Assembly: GCF_000373905.1 (NCBI RefSeq)
Contig: NZ_KB892705.1
Coordinates: 1,364,001-1,428,000 of the forward strand
Length of the DNA: 64,000 bases
DNA from: Mycobacterium sp. 155
GTDB taxonomy: Bacteria > Actinomycetota > Actinomycetes > Mycobacteriales > Mycobacteriaceae
Reading direction: 5' to 3'
Made by a program: the position numbers and the translations under genes. Of this stretch, positions 25,485 through 34,622 are shown piece by piece. Below the pieces are notes generated by a model. The model was not told the origin of the DNA. It saw nothing but the letters and a program-made list of their open reading frames with translations, and did no database searches. The first letter of the stretch is position 1, and every line of letters starts with the position of its first letter.

Positions 25485-26921
25485 TCACGTCGGATTGATT
25501 TCCTCGAGGCTCTGCCCAGCGGTGCGCGGTCCGATCGACGCGATCACAGCGATCGTGATGGCGAGCGCTACCAGGACGGCGGCGAACATCGCGGTGGCCC
25601 CGTAATTGTCGAGCAGCGGGACGAGAATGAAGGGGAGTGTCGCACTGGAGAGCCGCGACACCGAATACGCCCAACCGACTGCGGTTGCACGCACATCGCT
25701 GGGGAAGATCTCCGCCTGATACACGTGGTAGGCGTTCGAGAAGACGTTGCTCGATGCGGTGACCAGCAACCCGAATACGACGATGAGCGCGTGGACGGTT
25801 GCGGTCGAGAAGAGGACGCCGCAGACCGCCATGACGACGACCGTCGCCATGATCAGGTACTTGCGCTCGAACCGCTTGAGCAATGGAATCGAAATCAGTG
25901 AGCCGATCGGATAGCCGATGAACGACACCGCCGTGAACAGCAGCGATGAGGTGACGTCGTAGCCGCGGCTGACCAGCACCAGTGCCGCCAGCGTGCCGAA
26001 CCCGTAGTAGCCGAATGGCTGGAACAGGTGAAAGATGCCGAGCATGACCAGCCGCTGTCGGTAGGGCGGCAGACGGAGCCGACGAGACGCAGGCACGGTC
26101 CGCTCCGGCTCCGAAACTGGGTCATCGCCGCCGTCACGGTCGGGCGTGGAGTCCGGCGTCGGGTCCGTACCGGCTTCGAACGCACGAAGCGCCGCGCGTG
26201 CATCGTCGATGCGACCGACCCCCGCCAACCACCGCGGTGACTCCGGCAGGCCGCGGCGCAGCACGATGATGAACAACGCGCCGATCGCGCCGATCACCAA
26301 CAGGACCCGCCAGCCGTCGAAGCCGAACAGGCTGCGGTCGGCGAGCCATAGTGAGAGGAAACCCAGTGCCGGCACCGCGAGGAAGGAGCACGTGTAAGCC
26401 CAGGCGGCCAGGCGCCCTCGATGAGCCTTGGGGAGAACATCGGCGAGGTACGAATCGGCGATCGGATATTCTGCTCCCACGCCGATTCCCGCCATGAAGC
26501 GTGCCGCCACCAGCAGCCACGGGTTCGGCGCGAATGCGCCGACGACGCTCCATACGGAGAACCACGCCAGCGTGATCAGGAACGCTCGGCGGCGCCCGAT
26601 TCGGTCAGCAATCCGACCGAAAGTGATTGCGCCGACGAACATTCCGAGGAATGACGAAGCGAGCAGCAGCTGCAGGGCACTGCCACCGAGACCGTACTGA
26701 GTCTTCAGCGTGGTGGCAATCGTGCTGGACAGAAAGATCTCGTAAACCTCGAAGAAGAGCCCGAGTCCGATAGCGATGACCGCTCTGCGGTGGATGGGGC
26801 CGACGGGGAGATCGTCGAGACGGCGCCCGATCTGGCGGGGTCCAATGTCCCGATCGGTGTGCACTGGCACAGTCGCGGCGGTCCGCCGGTCGGGGGTCTG
26901 GATTGCGGGCCGCGTCGTCAT
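25485..26921 (-). CDS. MFS transporter (metabolite:H+ symporter type)
   Basis: A 478-residue twelve-helix major facilitator. The signature loop 2-3 reads FGRIADRIGRRRAF. AARFMAGIGVGAEYPIADSYLADVLPKAHRGRLAAW is the helix 4/5 motif of the aromatic acid/sugar-type families, and a Pro/Asp-rich cytosolic loop lies mid-protein (TDPTPDSTPDRDGGDDP). GGAG precedes ATG 26921. It lies between the CitAB-like genes and an alpha/beta hydrolase on the other strand. Its promoter carries the six-copy element shared with the acyltransferase/MmpL genes. Confidence 0.85.
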   Translation of the reverse strand: MTTRPAIQTPDRRTAATVPVHTDRDIGPRQIGRRLDDLPVGPIHRRAVIAIGLGLFFEVYEIFLSSTIATTLKTQYGLGGSALQLLLASSFLGMFVGAITFGRIADRIGRRRAFLITLAWFSVWSVVGAFAPNPWLLVAARFMAGIGVGAEYPIADSYLADVLPKAHRGRLAAWAYTCSFLAVPALGFLSLWLADRSLFGFDGWRVLLVIGAIGALFIIVLRRGLPESPRWLAGVGRIDDARAALRAFEAGTDPTPDSTPDRDGGDDPVSEPERTVPASRRLRLPPYRQRLVMLGIFHLFQPFGYYGFGTLAALVLVSRGYDVTSSLLFTAVSFIGYPIGSLISIPLLKRFERKYLIMATVVVMAVCGVLFSTATVHALIVVFGLLVTASSNVFSNAYHVYQAEIFPSDVRATAVGWAYSVSRLSSATLPFILVPLLDNYGATAMFAAVLVALAITIAVIASIGPRTAGQSLEEINPT

Positions 26922-26963
26922 CTGTCACTCCTTGCGGGAAGCCTTGGTCTTCTGCGCTCATGA

Positions 26964-27048
26964 CGCTACGGAGCTGTTCGCGTGTTGACTCGCTTGTGCG
27001 CGCAAGCCGCGCACTACTCGTTTTGTCGCCTTTTGCGCATTGCGCTCA
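26964..27048 (-). promoter_or_regulatory. Shared promoter element, copy 1 (drives MFS gene)
   Basis: Minus-strand order: box A GAGCGCAATGCGCAAAA (27048-27032), about 39 bases, box B ACAAGCG (26998-26992), 22 bases, then -10-like TAGCGT (26969-26964), about 40 bases before the MFS start. Nineteen bases around box B (26988-27006) are identical, inverted, to copy 2 (27152-27170). Confidence 0.7.
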
Positions 27049-27111
27049 AGTGTCTGCGCTTTGTCTGAATTGCGAATTGGTGCAAGACTATTCGCTCTCT
27101 GAGCCGATGCG

Positions 27112-27195
27112 AGCAATGCGAAAAAGATCCAAATCGGCTACTTGTGCGCGTTGCGCGCACAAGCGAGTCACGGCACCTGTGCGATTCGTAGATTT
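27112..27195 (+). promoter_or_regulatory. Shared promoter element, copy 2 (drives alpha/beta hydrolase)
   Basis: Box A GAGCAATGCGAAAAAG (27112-27127), box B ACAAGCG (27160-27166), then -10-like TAGATT (27190-27195), 57 bases before the hydrolase ATG. Box B is also the right arm of a hairpin (CTTGTGCGCG-TTG-CGCGCACAAG). Confidence 0.7.
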
Positions 27196-27251
27196 TGGCC
27201 CATCGGAATGTCGGGATCGTCCCGGCGTCGACACGCACCGAGGAGTCCACC

Positions 27252-28271
27252 ATGTCGGTCGCACCCGAACCACTGGCGCCGAACGTGTTTCGTCCTGTGG
27301 CGTCAAACGGTGACCACTGTGTCGAGCGGATGGTGACGACGAGAGACGGCGTCTGTCTCGCGGTGTCCGATCACCGCTCTGAACGCGCCGACGCGCCGAC
27401 AGTCATTCTGCTGCATGGTCTTCTACTCTCACAGGAGAGTTGGGAACTCCAGGTGTGCCACCTGAGGCGTCGGTATGGCGGCAGGATCCGTGTCATCACC
27501 TACGACCACCGTGGTCATGGTCGGTCGGCCGGCGCAGCAATGTCCACCTACGAGATCTCGCAACTCGCTGCCGATCTCGCAGAGGTCTTGGCCGCGATGC
27601 ACATCACCGGTCCGCTCACTCTGGCGGGTCACTCGATGGGCGGTATGGCAGCGCTGGCGTACTTCGGTCTCCCGGAGTCGCAACGTCCTGTCGAGCCGGC
27701 CGGCCTGGTCCTCGTGGGGACTGCCGCAGGCAGTATTGCCGAGCGGGGGGTAGGTCGCCTGCTGGCAACACCTGCGACAGACGCGCTGTTCGGACTGGTG
27801 CACCGCATGCCGCAACGGGCAACGGACAAGGCCGTTCAGGCGCTCGTCCGGCCCCTTGGTGATGCGTTGAGCAGACTCGCCGGTGACCGCCCTGCGGCCG
27901 CCGCGGTCGGATCCGCTGTGGCCGCTGCCGCCATCCATACAGCTTCGTTGACGACAGCTGCCGGTTTCCTGCCGAGTCTGAAGCGCTACGACGTGTATCA
28001 CGCTCTTGAATCCATTGCCGCCAAGACGTTTGTTGTCAGCGGCGGAGCCGATGTCCTGACTCCGGCATCGCATTCACATGACCTCGTCGCCGCGATCCCT
28101 GGCGCAATTCATCTGCACCGCCCGGCCGCCGGCCATATGTTGCTACAGGACGCCGCCGAGTGCGTCGGCGATGCGATTGGCCGCGCGATGGGGATGCGCC
28201 GCGGTTCTCGCCGTCATGCGCACGTGTCCCGTAACCGTTCTTCAGCAGCACAACTCGCGGTCGTGGTGTGA
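27252..28271 (+). CDS. Alpha/beta hydrolase (lipase/esterase-like)
   Basis: Alpha/beta-hydrolase fold, 339 residues. Seen: oxyanion HGLLLSQESWELQ, VITYDHRGHGRS, nucleophile elbow GHSMGGM (Ser near residue 121), an Asp in VSGGADVLTPASHSHD, and the catalytic His in PAAGHMLLQDA. A basic C-terminal tail follows. AGGAG precedes ATG 27252. It resembles mycobacterial monoacylglycerol lipase/haloperoxidase-like hydrolases. Sharing a promoter element with the acyltransferase array suggests it acts on, or recycles, an acylated lipid from that system. Confidence 0.85.
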   Translation: MSVAPEPLAPNVFRPVASNGDHCVERMVTTRDGVCLAVSDHRSERADAPTVILLHGLLLSQESWELQVCHLRRRYGGRIRVITYDHRGHGRSAGAAMSTYEISQLAADLAEVLAAMHITGPLTLAGHSMGGMAALAYFGLPESQRPVEPAGLVLVGTAAGSIAERGVGRLLATPATDALFGLVHRMPQRATDKAVQALVRPLGDALSRLAGDRPAAAAVGSAVAAAAIHTASLTTAAGFLPSLKRYDVYHALESIAAKTFVVSGGADVLTPASHSHDLVAAIPGAIHLHRPAAGHMLLQDAAECVGDAIGRAMGMRRGSRRHAHVSRNRSSAAQLAVVV

Positions 28272-28349
28272 GTCCTTGCCGCCAGGTGTGAACGTGGCTG
28301 TGCCAAACATGCCGACAGTTCGCCAACGACTCCACGTTCGGCAGGGAAA

Positions 28350-28778
28350 TCAGTAGGTCTCGAACGCCGGTAAGGTGTTCCAACTCGGCCATGTCGTTTC
28401 CCAAACACAGCTGATCTTGCCGTCGGTGAAGGCGGCGATCAACACCACCTCGATACGAGTAGGGCTTTCGCCTGGACGGCTGGTCGTGATCCATACCCGG
28501 CCTGCGACCTTGTCGGCCGTCTCCACCCAGGCCTGTTCGTCGTATTCCACGGAGTAGCGGATCGGCGTGGCGTAGACGGTCCTGTGGCTTGCGGCGAACG
28601 CATCGAAGTCTTGTGTGACGCCGTTGGAGAACATCACGAATGTCGGATGGTAGAAGCGTTCGATGGCTGTGGGGTCTTTGTTCTCCACCATCTGCTCGAA
28701 CATCTGCCGCAGTACAGCCACGCTCATGGTTCGCCAGTGTTCATCTGCGCGCGGCCCACAGTCAAGGAGGGCCGCCAT
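28350..28778 (-). CDS. SnoaL-like / nuclear transport factor 2-like protein
   Basis: A small NTF2-like fold protein: VLRQMFEQMVENKDPTAIERFYHPTFVMFSNGVTQDFDAFAASHRTVY, an IRYSVEYDEQAWVETADKVAGRVWITTSRPGE strand pair, and ISCVWETTWPSWNTL at the end. ATG 28778 has AAGGAGGG upstream and lies 36 bases after the MmpL stop, so it is probably the second gene of the MmpL operon. A shorter start at 28727 would fit the family better but lacks a ribosome site. The ligand is unknown. Confidence 0.75.
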   Translation of the reverse strand: MAALLDCGPRADEHWRTMSVAVLRQMFEQMVENKDPTAIERFYHPTFVMFSNGVTQDFDAFAASHRTVYATPIRYSVEYDEQAWVETADKVAGRVWITTSRPGESPTRIEVVLIAAFTDGKISCVWETTWPSWNTLPAFETY

Positions 28779-28814
28779 TTGGCCACCCTCCTTGATCGCG
28801 GACTGGTGCGCCGA

Positions 28815-31787
28815 CTACCCGCTGTGGTGTCCGCCTTGCGGACCGGGAGCGGCCTTGCATGGCCTTGTCGGCCACCAGTTCGCCCGGCCGACGAGCGCCG
28901 CGACGGCCGGGACGGTGATCGTGCGCACCACGAACGTGTCGATCAACAGGCCCGTGCCGATGATGAAACCTATCTGCACCATGGTGGAAACGCTGCCGAC
29001 CATCAGGCCGAACATCGAAGCCGCGAAGATGATTCCGGCCGAGGTGATGACACCGCCTGTGGAACGGATGGCACGGATGATCCCGGAGCGGATGCCGTTA
29101 CGTGACTCTTCCCGTATGCGGCTGATCAACAGCAGGTTGTAATCCGCACCGACCGCGACCAACACGATGAACGCCATCGCCGGCACATTCCAGTAGAGCT
29201 GCTGGTGACAGATGAACTGGAAGAACGCGACTCCCAGACCCAACGCTGACAGGTACGAGATCACCACCGAAGCAATGAGATACAACGGTGCGACGATCGC
29301 ACGGAGCAGCGCGACCAGGATCAGGAAGACGACGGCCAGCGTCAGGACGATGATCAGTCGCAAGTCATGGTTGTAGTTGCTGCGAATTGCGCTGTACATC
29401 GGAGTGGTCCCGACCATCGATATCGTCGCATCGGACAGTGTCGTGTTCGGCTGCGCGGCTCGTGCCGTGTCCAGGATCGTCCGGCCCTGATCCATCGCGG
29501 CGGTGCTGAAAGGGTCGAGCTTCGTCTCGACGAGGTAGCGCGCGGAGTGCCCGTCGGGTGAGATGAACAGCTGCGCAGCGTTCTTGAAATCGTTGGTCGT
29601 CAATATCTGCGGCGGAACGTACATACCGGCCATCGACGGCTGTGCTGCGTCGTGTTTGATCGACAGCAGCAGATTGGCCGCCTGATTCATTCCCAAGCCC
29701 ATCTTCTTGGTCTGATCGACCAGGGTCTGGACGCCGTTCGCGAGTTGGTTGCTCCCGTCGGCCAGCGCATTGGCGCCCTGCTCCATTTGCACGATCTTCC
29801 GTTGCGCGGCTGCTGGGTCGGTGATCCCGACAGACCGCAATCTGGCGTTCGTGGATTGCATGAGCGTGCTCAACCCCTGGACTGTCGTCAGCACCTGCTG
29901 TGCCGACGCGTCGGGTTGACCGACGTCGCCGGCAGCCAGTTGTTGTAGCTTCGCACGGCCGTCGCTGCACGCGGGGTCGGCGTCGCACTGCGGGCTGCTG
30001 TTCAACGCGTTCAGTACTGGAGTGGCATCGTTGACAAGACTGTTGGCCGCTGTCTGGTTGCTTCCCACGTTGTTCGCATAGGTGCGAATGGTGTTCAACA
30101 GTTGCGTCGTGTGAGCATTCGTGAGCAGCTGCTGCACTTGACTGAGCGTCGTGGTCATCGCTGTCATGGACTGTCCGGCCTGATCGACCTGGTCACGAAC
30201 GCTGCCAAGGGTGTTCGCCAGTTTGTGAGCGCCGCCGGCAAGGGTATCGAGATCGCTTGTCTTGCTGCTGATCTGCGACGACGCATCCTGAAGTTTGGAA
30301 CCGACTTCACCGGCTTGATAACTGACCTTGGTTTGGTCGAGCGGCTTGCCCGTCGGCCGGGTGACACCCCGCACCGCCGCGATGTTGGGCAGCTGAACGA
30401 CGCGCTGCGCCATCTGCTCCATATCGGCCAAGGTTTGAGGGGTCCGCAGGTCACGAGGCGACTGGATGTAGATGTACTCCGGCAGTAGAGCGCTCGTGGA
30501 GAAGTGCGCAGCCATCGCGGAGAATCCCTGATTGCTCTCCGCCGATGCCGGCAGCTGCATACGGTCGTTGTACGTCGGGTGCATGTAGAGCGCGCACGCG
30601 CCAAGCGCGATCAAAACTGTCAGGCTCACCACGAGGTGCGCCTTGGGGCGTCGGACGATGTGGATCGCCGAGCGCTGCCACAGTCGGCCGGTAAGAGGCG
30701 GCCGTGGTGCGATCCAGCCTCGCCGGCCGGTCAGCACGAGAACAGCGGGCAACATCGTGACAGCCGCGACGAACGCCACTGCGATCGAAATTGCCAGCGC
30801 CGGCCCCACACTCGTGAATGCGGGCAGACGGGTGAAGATCATGCCGAGAAACGTGACGGCCACCGTGGCAGCCGATGCGCCGATCACCTTGCCGATCGAG
30901 ACAAGCGCGCGCTGCACAGCCCGATCGGAATCCATACCGGAGCGGATATATTCGTGATAGCGACTGATCAGGAAGACGGCGTAGTCCGTGCCGGCACCCG
31001 CGATCATCGCCGTCATCAACACAATCGTGAAAGACGAGACACTCAGCCCGATCTGTGTCAGTGCAGACACCAGACCTTGCGCCGCGGCAATCGATATCCC
31101 GATGGTGATCAGTGGCAGCAGCACAGTGACGGGCCGCCGGTAGATCACCAGCAGGATGAGCAGTACCAGCAATGCCGTGGCGATCTCGATCAGGTGCATG
31201 TCGTGGGCGGTCACGATCGACATGTCTCCGACGATGGCGGCCTGTCCAGTGACATGTGCTGTGAGTCCCGAGCCGGCGGTGGCTTTTTGGACGATCTGCG
31301 TGATCTCTTGGTAAGCCTGTGAAGATTGCGGCGAGCCGGGTGGTGCCTTGAGGGTGACCGCCAGGTAGAACGCCTTGTTGTCGCCGCTGACCATCAACTG
31401 GCGCAACGCGGGCGTGCTGATCATGTCCTCCACGCCGGACACGGCGTCGGTGCTTTCGCGCAACTTGTCGGCCAGCGTGCGGTAGGTGTCGTTGTCAGCG
31501 GGTTTCAGACCATGCTCGTCAGTGAGTATGACCACCAGGATGTTCTGGTTCGACTCGTGAAAATCCTTCGCCATCTGTTGGGTGGCTGCCATTGCCTGCG
31601 GCGGTAGCGGTTGCATGGTCTGGCGTTCAACAACCTTCGCCAGCGGGGTGACGGTCATCGACAACACGACGATCAGGGCGATCCAGGCGGCGATGACGAG
31701 CCAGGGTGCACGTACGACGATGCGACCCAACAGGGCGAAACCGTCGAAGCACTTCGCGGTCCTGGTGGTACTGGTCTGTTCTAACAC
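28815..31787 (-). CDS. MmpL-family RND lipid transporter
   Basis: A 990-residue mycobacterial membrane protein large: N-terminal membrane helix (LVIAAWIALIVVLSMTV), periplasmic domain 1, helices 2-6 with GAGTDYAVFLISRYHE, a second large periplasmic domain containing coiled-coil-like segments (residues 490-700) and CDADPACSDG, then helices 7-12 with GADYNLLLISRIREESR. These two sites match the Asp-Tyr pairs of the proton relay. The start is GTG at 31787 with GAGGA upstream. No mmpS is adjacent. Its own copy of the shared promoter element lies upstream, directly after the acyltransferase array, so it probably exports the array's product. Confidence 0.9.
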   Translation of the reverse strand: MLEQTSTTRTAKCFDGFALLGRIVVRAPWLVIAAWIALIVVLSMTVTPLAKVVERQTMQPLPPQAMAATQQMAKDFHESNQNILVVILTDEHGLKPADNDTYRTLADKLRESTDAVSGVEDMISTPALRQLMVSGDNKAFYLAVTLKAPPGSPQSSQAYQEITQIVQKATAGSGLTAHVTGQAAIVGDMSIVTAHDMHLIEIATALLVLLILLVIYRRPVTVLLPLITIGISIAAAQGLVSALTQIGLSVSSFTIVLMTAMIAGAGTDYAVFLISRYHEYIRSGMDSDRAVQRALVSIGKVIGASAATVAVTFLGMIFTRLPAFTSVGPALAISIAVAFVAAVTMLPAVLVLTGRRGWIAPRPPLTGRLWQRSAIHIVRRPKAHLVVSLTVLIALGACALYMHPTYNDRMQLPASAESNQGFSAMAAHFSTSALLPEYIYIQSPRDLRTPQTLADMEQMAQRVVQLPNIAAVRGVTRPTGKPLDQTKVSYQAGEVGSKLQDASSQISSKTSDLDTLAGGAHKLANTLGSVRDQVDQAGQSMTAMTTTLSQVQQLLTNAHTTQLLNTIRTYANNVGSNQTAANSLVNDATPVLNALNSSPQCDADPACSDGRAKLQQLAAGDVGQPDASAQQVLTTVQGLSTLMQSTNARLRSVGITDPAAAQRKIVQMEQGANALADGSNQLANGVQTLVDQTKKMGLGMNQAANLLLSIKHDAAQPSMAGMYVPPQILTTNDFKNAAQLFISPDGHSARYLVETKLDPFSTAAMDQGRTILDTARAAQPNTTLSDATISMVGTTPMYSAIRSNYNHDLRLIIVLTLAVVFLILVALLRAIVAPLYLIASVVISYLSALGLGVAFFQFICHQQLYWNVPAMAFIVLVAVGADYNLLLISRIREESRNGIRSGIIRAIRSTGGVITSAGIIFAASMFGLMVGSVSTMVQIGFIIGTGLLIDTFVVRTITVPAVAALVGRANWWPTRPCKAAPGPQGGHHSG

Positions 31788-31854
31788 GGTGAATTCCTCA
31801 CGGTCGCTCGCGAATTGCCGCGCGCGCCAACGTGATACTTGCGCGCATGAGACG

Positions 31855-31940
31855 AAGTTACGGAGCCGTTCGCGAGGTGTCGCGCTTGTCGGCGATAGTC
31901 GGCGATACCTCCGATTACCGCGCTTTTTCGCATTGTGCTC
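31855..31940 (-). promoter_or_regulatory. Shared promoter element, copy 3 (drives mmpL-like gene)
   Basis: Minus-strand order: box A GAGCACAATGCGAAAAA (31940-31924), box B ACAAGCG (31889-31883), 22 bases, -10-like TAACTT (31860-31855), about 68 bases before the MmpL GTG. A GCGACA at -35 distance gives a 17-base spacer. Box A lies inside the last codons of the preceding acyltransferase gene. Confidence 0.7.
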
Positions 31941-33273
31941 GCTGGTTTCCCCAGCCCGTGGTGGCGGTGAGCGAGAAGTCGCTCAGAGCACTCGAAAGAT
32001 CCCGCCACAGGTCGTCAAGAGTATTGGGACAGTTCGGCTGATACCCGAACACAGAGATGAAGACCCTTCCGTGCACTCTTCCGGAGAGCAACCCCAGCAG
32101 ACCACCGGTGCGACCCAACGTCGCCTCGGTGATCCCGGGGTAGAAGGTCCGCATGGCGAAGTATTCCGCGTCAGTGCCGTCCGGCCGGTTGGCATTCGGG
32201 TTGAGTGCCCCCAGATTGGACGCCCCGCTGGTCGTTGCGCCGCCCAGGGCCACACCCGTCATCGCCCTGATGAGCCACCGCGGCAACAGCGGAGTCAGGG
32301 GCAGCAGCGCCCACCGCTCGTCGGGGATCTCGTGGCGGCGGATCAGGGCTTGCTTGATCGCGGCCCGGATCGCACGCAGATCCGTCGCAGCGGTCGCCGG
32401 GTCAACCGTGACCTCGACAGCCGTGATTGCATTGGCGCGGGTGTCGTCGTCGGCGCGTTCGTTGACCGGTAGTGCCAAAGTGACGAAGCCGTCTGCGGTG
32501 ACGCGTCCCGCCCGCTCCGCGAGCCGGGCCGCCACACCCGCGAGCAGCGCGTTGCTGCTCGCTCCGAGTGACTGTGCGCACGCATCCCATTCGTCGGCAT
32601 CGATGAAGATCGTTGCTTTCGGGGCGTCGACGCGTTCGTGGCACCGGACGAAGGGCGAACGCGGCGCGCTGGGTGTCGGGCTGTCAGACCCCCGTCGGGC
32701 GGCAAATCGTCCCGCGGCGAGGACGGCTCGTCCCATGGCGGGCAGATCGCGTGCGGTTTGGCGGGTGTCCTTGCGCAGGGCCCGCCACCGCCCGCGTGAC
32801 CCGGCGGCAGGCCAGGCGATCGAGTCGCTACGGCCGGCGGCCGCAGCCGTCAACACCTCGCACAACCCGACACCATCGGTCAGGCAGTGAGACGTCACGA
32901 GGCTCACGCCGGTGCCGCCGTCGGTGAATGGCAGTGCGGCGAGGTGCCATCCGGGTCCGTGTTCGGCATCCAGGGGCGTGTTGGCTTGCTCGGTCAGCCA
33001 GTCGTCGAATTCTGCGCGCGGCCGCGGTGTCGCGACGATTTCCAGCTTGGGCTGGTCACTGGGTGTCACCCAGCGGTGCCGGCCGAACGGCAGTGGGGAG
33101 CGTTCGATGCGCCGCGACAGCCGCCCGCGCTGAAGATGGTGATGAAACCGGCGTAGCCCGTCGACGTCGACGGCGCGGTCATACACCCAGACGCACTGCA
33201 GCAGATTGGTCGCTCCGGTCGCTCGCTCGCCCAGAAACGCGGTCTGGTCGACGAGATCGAGGACGTTGCTCAT
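31915..33273 (-). CDS. Condensation-superfamily acyltransferase, array copy 1
   Basis: A 452-residue protein of the HxxxD acyltransferase fold (WS/DGAT, Pap and NRPS condensation relatives). The catalytic motif is SHCLTDG near residue 123, keeping the His and Asp-Gly. The N-terminal half (VWVYDR, RRFHHHLQRGRLSRRIERSPLPFGRHRWV) is almost identical to copy 2, while the C-terminal half is more divergent. ATG 33273 (MSNVLDL) is shared by all copies and overlaps the stop of copy 2 by 4 bases. Donor and acceptor are unknown. Its last codons overlap promoter copy 3. Confidence 0.8.
   Translation of the reverse strand: MSNVLDLVDQTAFLGERATGATNLLQCVWVYDRAVDVDGLRRFHHHLQRGRLSRRIERSPLPFGRHRWVTPSDQPKLEIVATPRPRAEFDDWLTEQANTPLDAEHGPGWHLAALPFTDGGTGVSLVTSHCLTDGVGLCEVLTAAAAGRSDSIAWPAAGSRGRWRALRKDTRQTARDLPAMGRAVLAAGRFAARRGSDSPTPSAPRSPFVRCHERVDAPKATIFIDADEWDACAQSLGASSNALLAGVAARLAERAGRVTADGFVTLALPVNERADDDTRANAITAVEVTVDPATAATDLRAIRAAIKQALIRRHEIPDERWALLPLTPLLPRWLIRAMTGVALGGATTSGASNLGALNPNANRPDGTDAEYFAMRTFYPGITEATLGRTGGLLGLLSGRVHGRVFISVFGYQPNCPNTLDDLWRDLSSALSDFSLTATTGWGNQRAQCEKAR
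32882..33092. repeat. 211-bp near-identical repeat within acyltransferase copy 1
   Basis: Matches 34231-34441 in copy 2 with a single difference (T at 33002 against G at 34351), in the same orientation. It covers the segment around the catalytic motif and the upstream strand. Confidence 0.9.
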
Positions 33274-34622
33274 CGTTCGGCTCCCATCGTGATCGCTTCC
33301 GAGCTCGTGGTAGCGGTGAGTGAGAAGTCGCTGAGGGCGTGTGAAAGGTTCCGCCACAGAGCATCATTCGAGTTCGAACGGCCCGGTTGATAGGCCAGTA
33401 CCGAAACAAAGACCTGTCCTGGCGTTCTTCCCGACAGCAACACCAGCAATCCACCCAGTCGATGCATGGTTGCCTTGGTCACGCCTGGGCCGAGAGGTTT
33501 CATGACAAAAGAGTCGGCATCGGTGCCGTCGGGTCGGTAGGCGGCGGAGTTGACCACACCGAGGTTCGATGAGACGACGCTTGCCGCGCCGTTGGCAGAG
33601 ACGCCCACGCAGCGCCTGACCAGCCACTGCGGCAACAGCGGAACCAGCGGCAACAATCCCCACCGCTCGTTGGTCACCTCGTCGGCGCAGATCAGCGCGT
33701 GCTTGGTTGCGTTGCGGATCGCGCGCAGGTCGGTGGTCGCGGTCGTCGGGTCGACGGTGATGTCGACGTTGGTGATGGCGTTGGCGCGGGTATCACCGGG
33801 GGTGCGCTCGTTGACGGGGATGGTCACGGCGACCGCACCGTCGGTGGTGACGCGTGCCGCTCCGTGGGCGAGGCGGGCGGCGAACGCCGCGAGCAGCGTA
33901 TTGCTGGTTCCCCCGAGTGCGTGGGCCCGCGCGTCCCATTCGTCGGCGTCGACGAAGATCGTTGCCGTTGGGAGCGTGATGGGTTTGTCTCCACGCGCGG
34001 GCACGGCCCGCGACGCCGGGGCCTCAGCGTCGCCGCCGCGGCCGCGCCGGCTGAATTGTGCTGCGGCGATGATGGCTCTGCCGATGGCAGGGAGGTCGCG
34101 TGCGGTTTGGCGGGTGTCCTCGCGTAGGGCCCGCCACCGCCCGCGTGACCGGGCGGCAGGCCAAGTGATCGGGTCGTGCTGGCCGGCGGTGGCGGCCGCC
34201 AATGCTTCGCAGAGTCCGACGCCGTCGGTGAGGCAGTGAGACGTCACGAGGCTCACGCCGGTGCCGCCGTCGGTGAATGGCAGTGCGGCGAGGTGCCATC
34301 CGGGTCCGTGTTCGGCATCCAGGGGCGTGTTGGCTTGCTCGGTCAGCCAGGCGTCGAATTCTGCGCGCGGCCGCGGTGTCGCGACGATTTCCAGCTTGGG
34401 CTGGTCACTGGGTGTCACCCAGCGGTGCCGGCCGAACGGCAAGGGTGAGCGTTCGATGCGCCGCGACAGCCGCCCGCGCCGAAGGTGATGATGGAACCGG
34501 CGTAGCCCGTCGATGTCGATGGCGCGGTCATACACCCAGACGCACTGCAGCAGGTTGGTCGCTCCGGTCGCTCGCTCGCCGACGAACACCGTCTGGTCGA
34601 ACAGGTCGAGGACGTTGTTCAT
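33270..34622 (-). CDS. Condensation-superfamily acyltransferase, array copy 2
   Basis: A 450-residue paralogue with catalytic motif SHCLTDG. It shares RWVTPSDQPKLEIVATPRPR and the next ~60 residues exactly or nearly so with copy 1, whereas the ends (QWLVRRCVGVSANGAASVVSSNLG) differ. It starts ATG 34622 (MNNVLDL) and overlaps both neighbours by 4 bases, so copies 3, 2 and 1 form one translationally coupled unit. Confidence 0.8.
   Translation of the reverse strand: MNNVLDLFDQTVFVGERATGATNLLQCVWVYDRAIDIDGLRRFHHHLRRGRLSRRIERSPLPFGRHRWVTPSDQPKLEIVATPRPRAEFDAWLTEQANTPLDAEHGPGWHLAALPFTDGGTGVSLVTSHCLTDGVGLCEALAAATAGQHDPITWPAARSRGRWRALREDTRQTARDLPAIGRAIIAAAQFSRRGRGGDAEAPASRAVPARGDKPITLPTATIFVDADEWDARAHALGGTSNTLLAAFAARLAHGAARVTTDGAVAVTIPVNERTPGDTRANAITNVDITVDPTTATTDLRAIRNATKHALICADEVTNERWGLLPLVPLLPQWLVRRCVGVSANGAASVVSSNLGVVNSAAYRPDGTDADSFVMKPLGPGVTKATMHRLGGLLVLLSGRTPGQVFVSVLAYQPGRSNSNDALWRNLSHALSDFSLTATTSSEAITMGAER
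34231..34441. repeat. 211-bp near-identical repeat within acyltransferase copy 2
   Basis: Partner of 32882-33092. Its identity (210 of 211) is far above that of the rest of the two genes, consistent with gene conversion. A more diverged version lies in copy 4 at about 37050-37260. Confidence 0.9.

Noticed and set aside
23728..25674. Extended start of the histidine kinase at 25674
   Set aside because: The extra 86 residues overlap the MFS gene and read as non-coding; ATG 25416 gives a normal membrane-sensor start.
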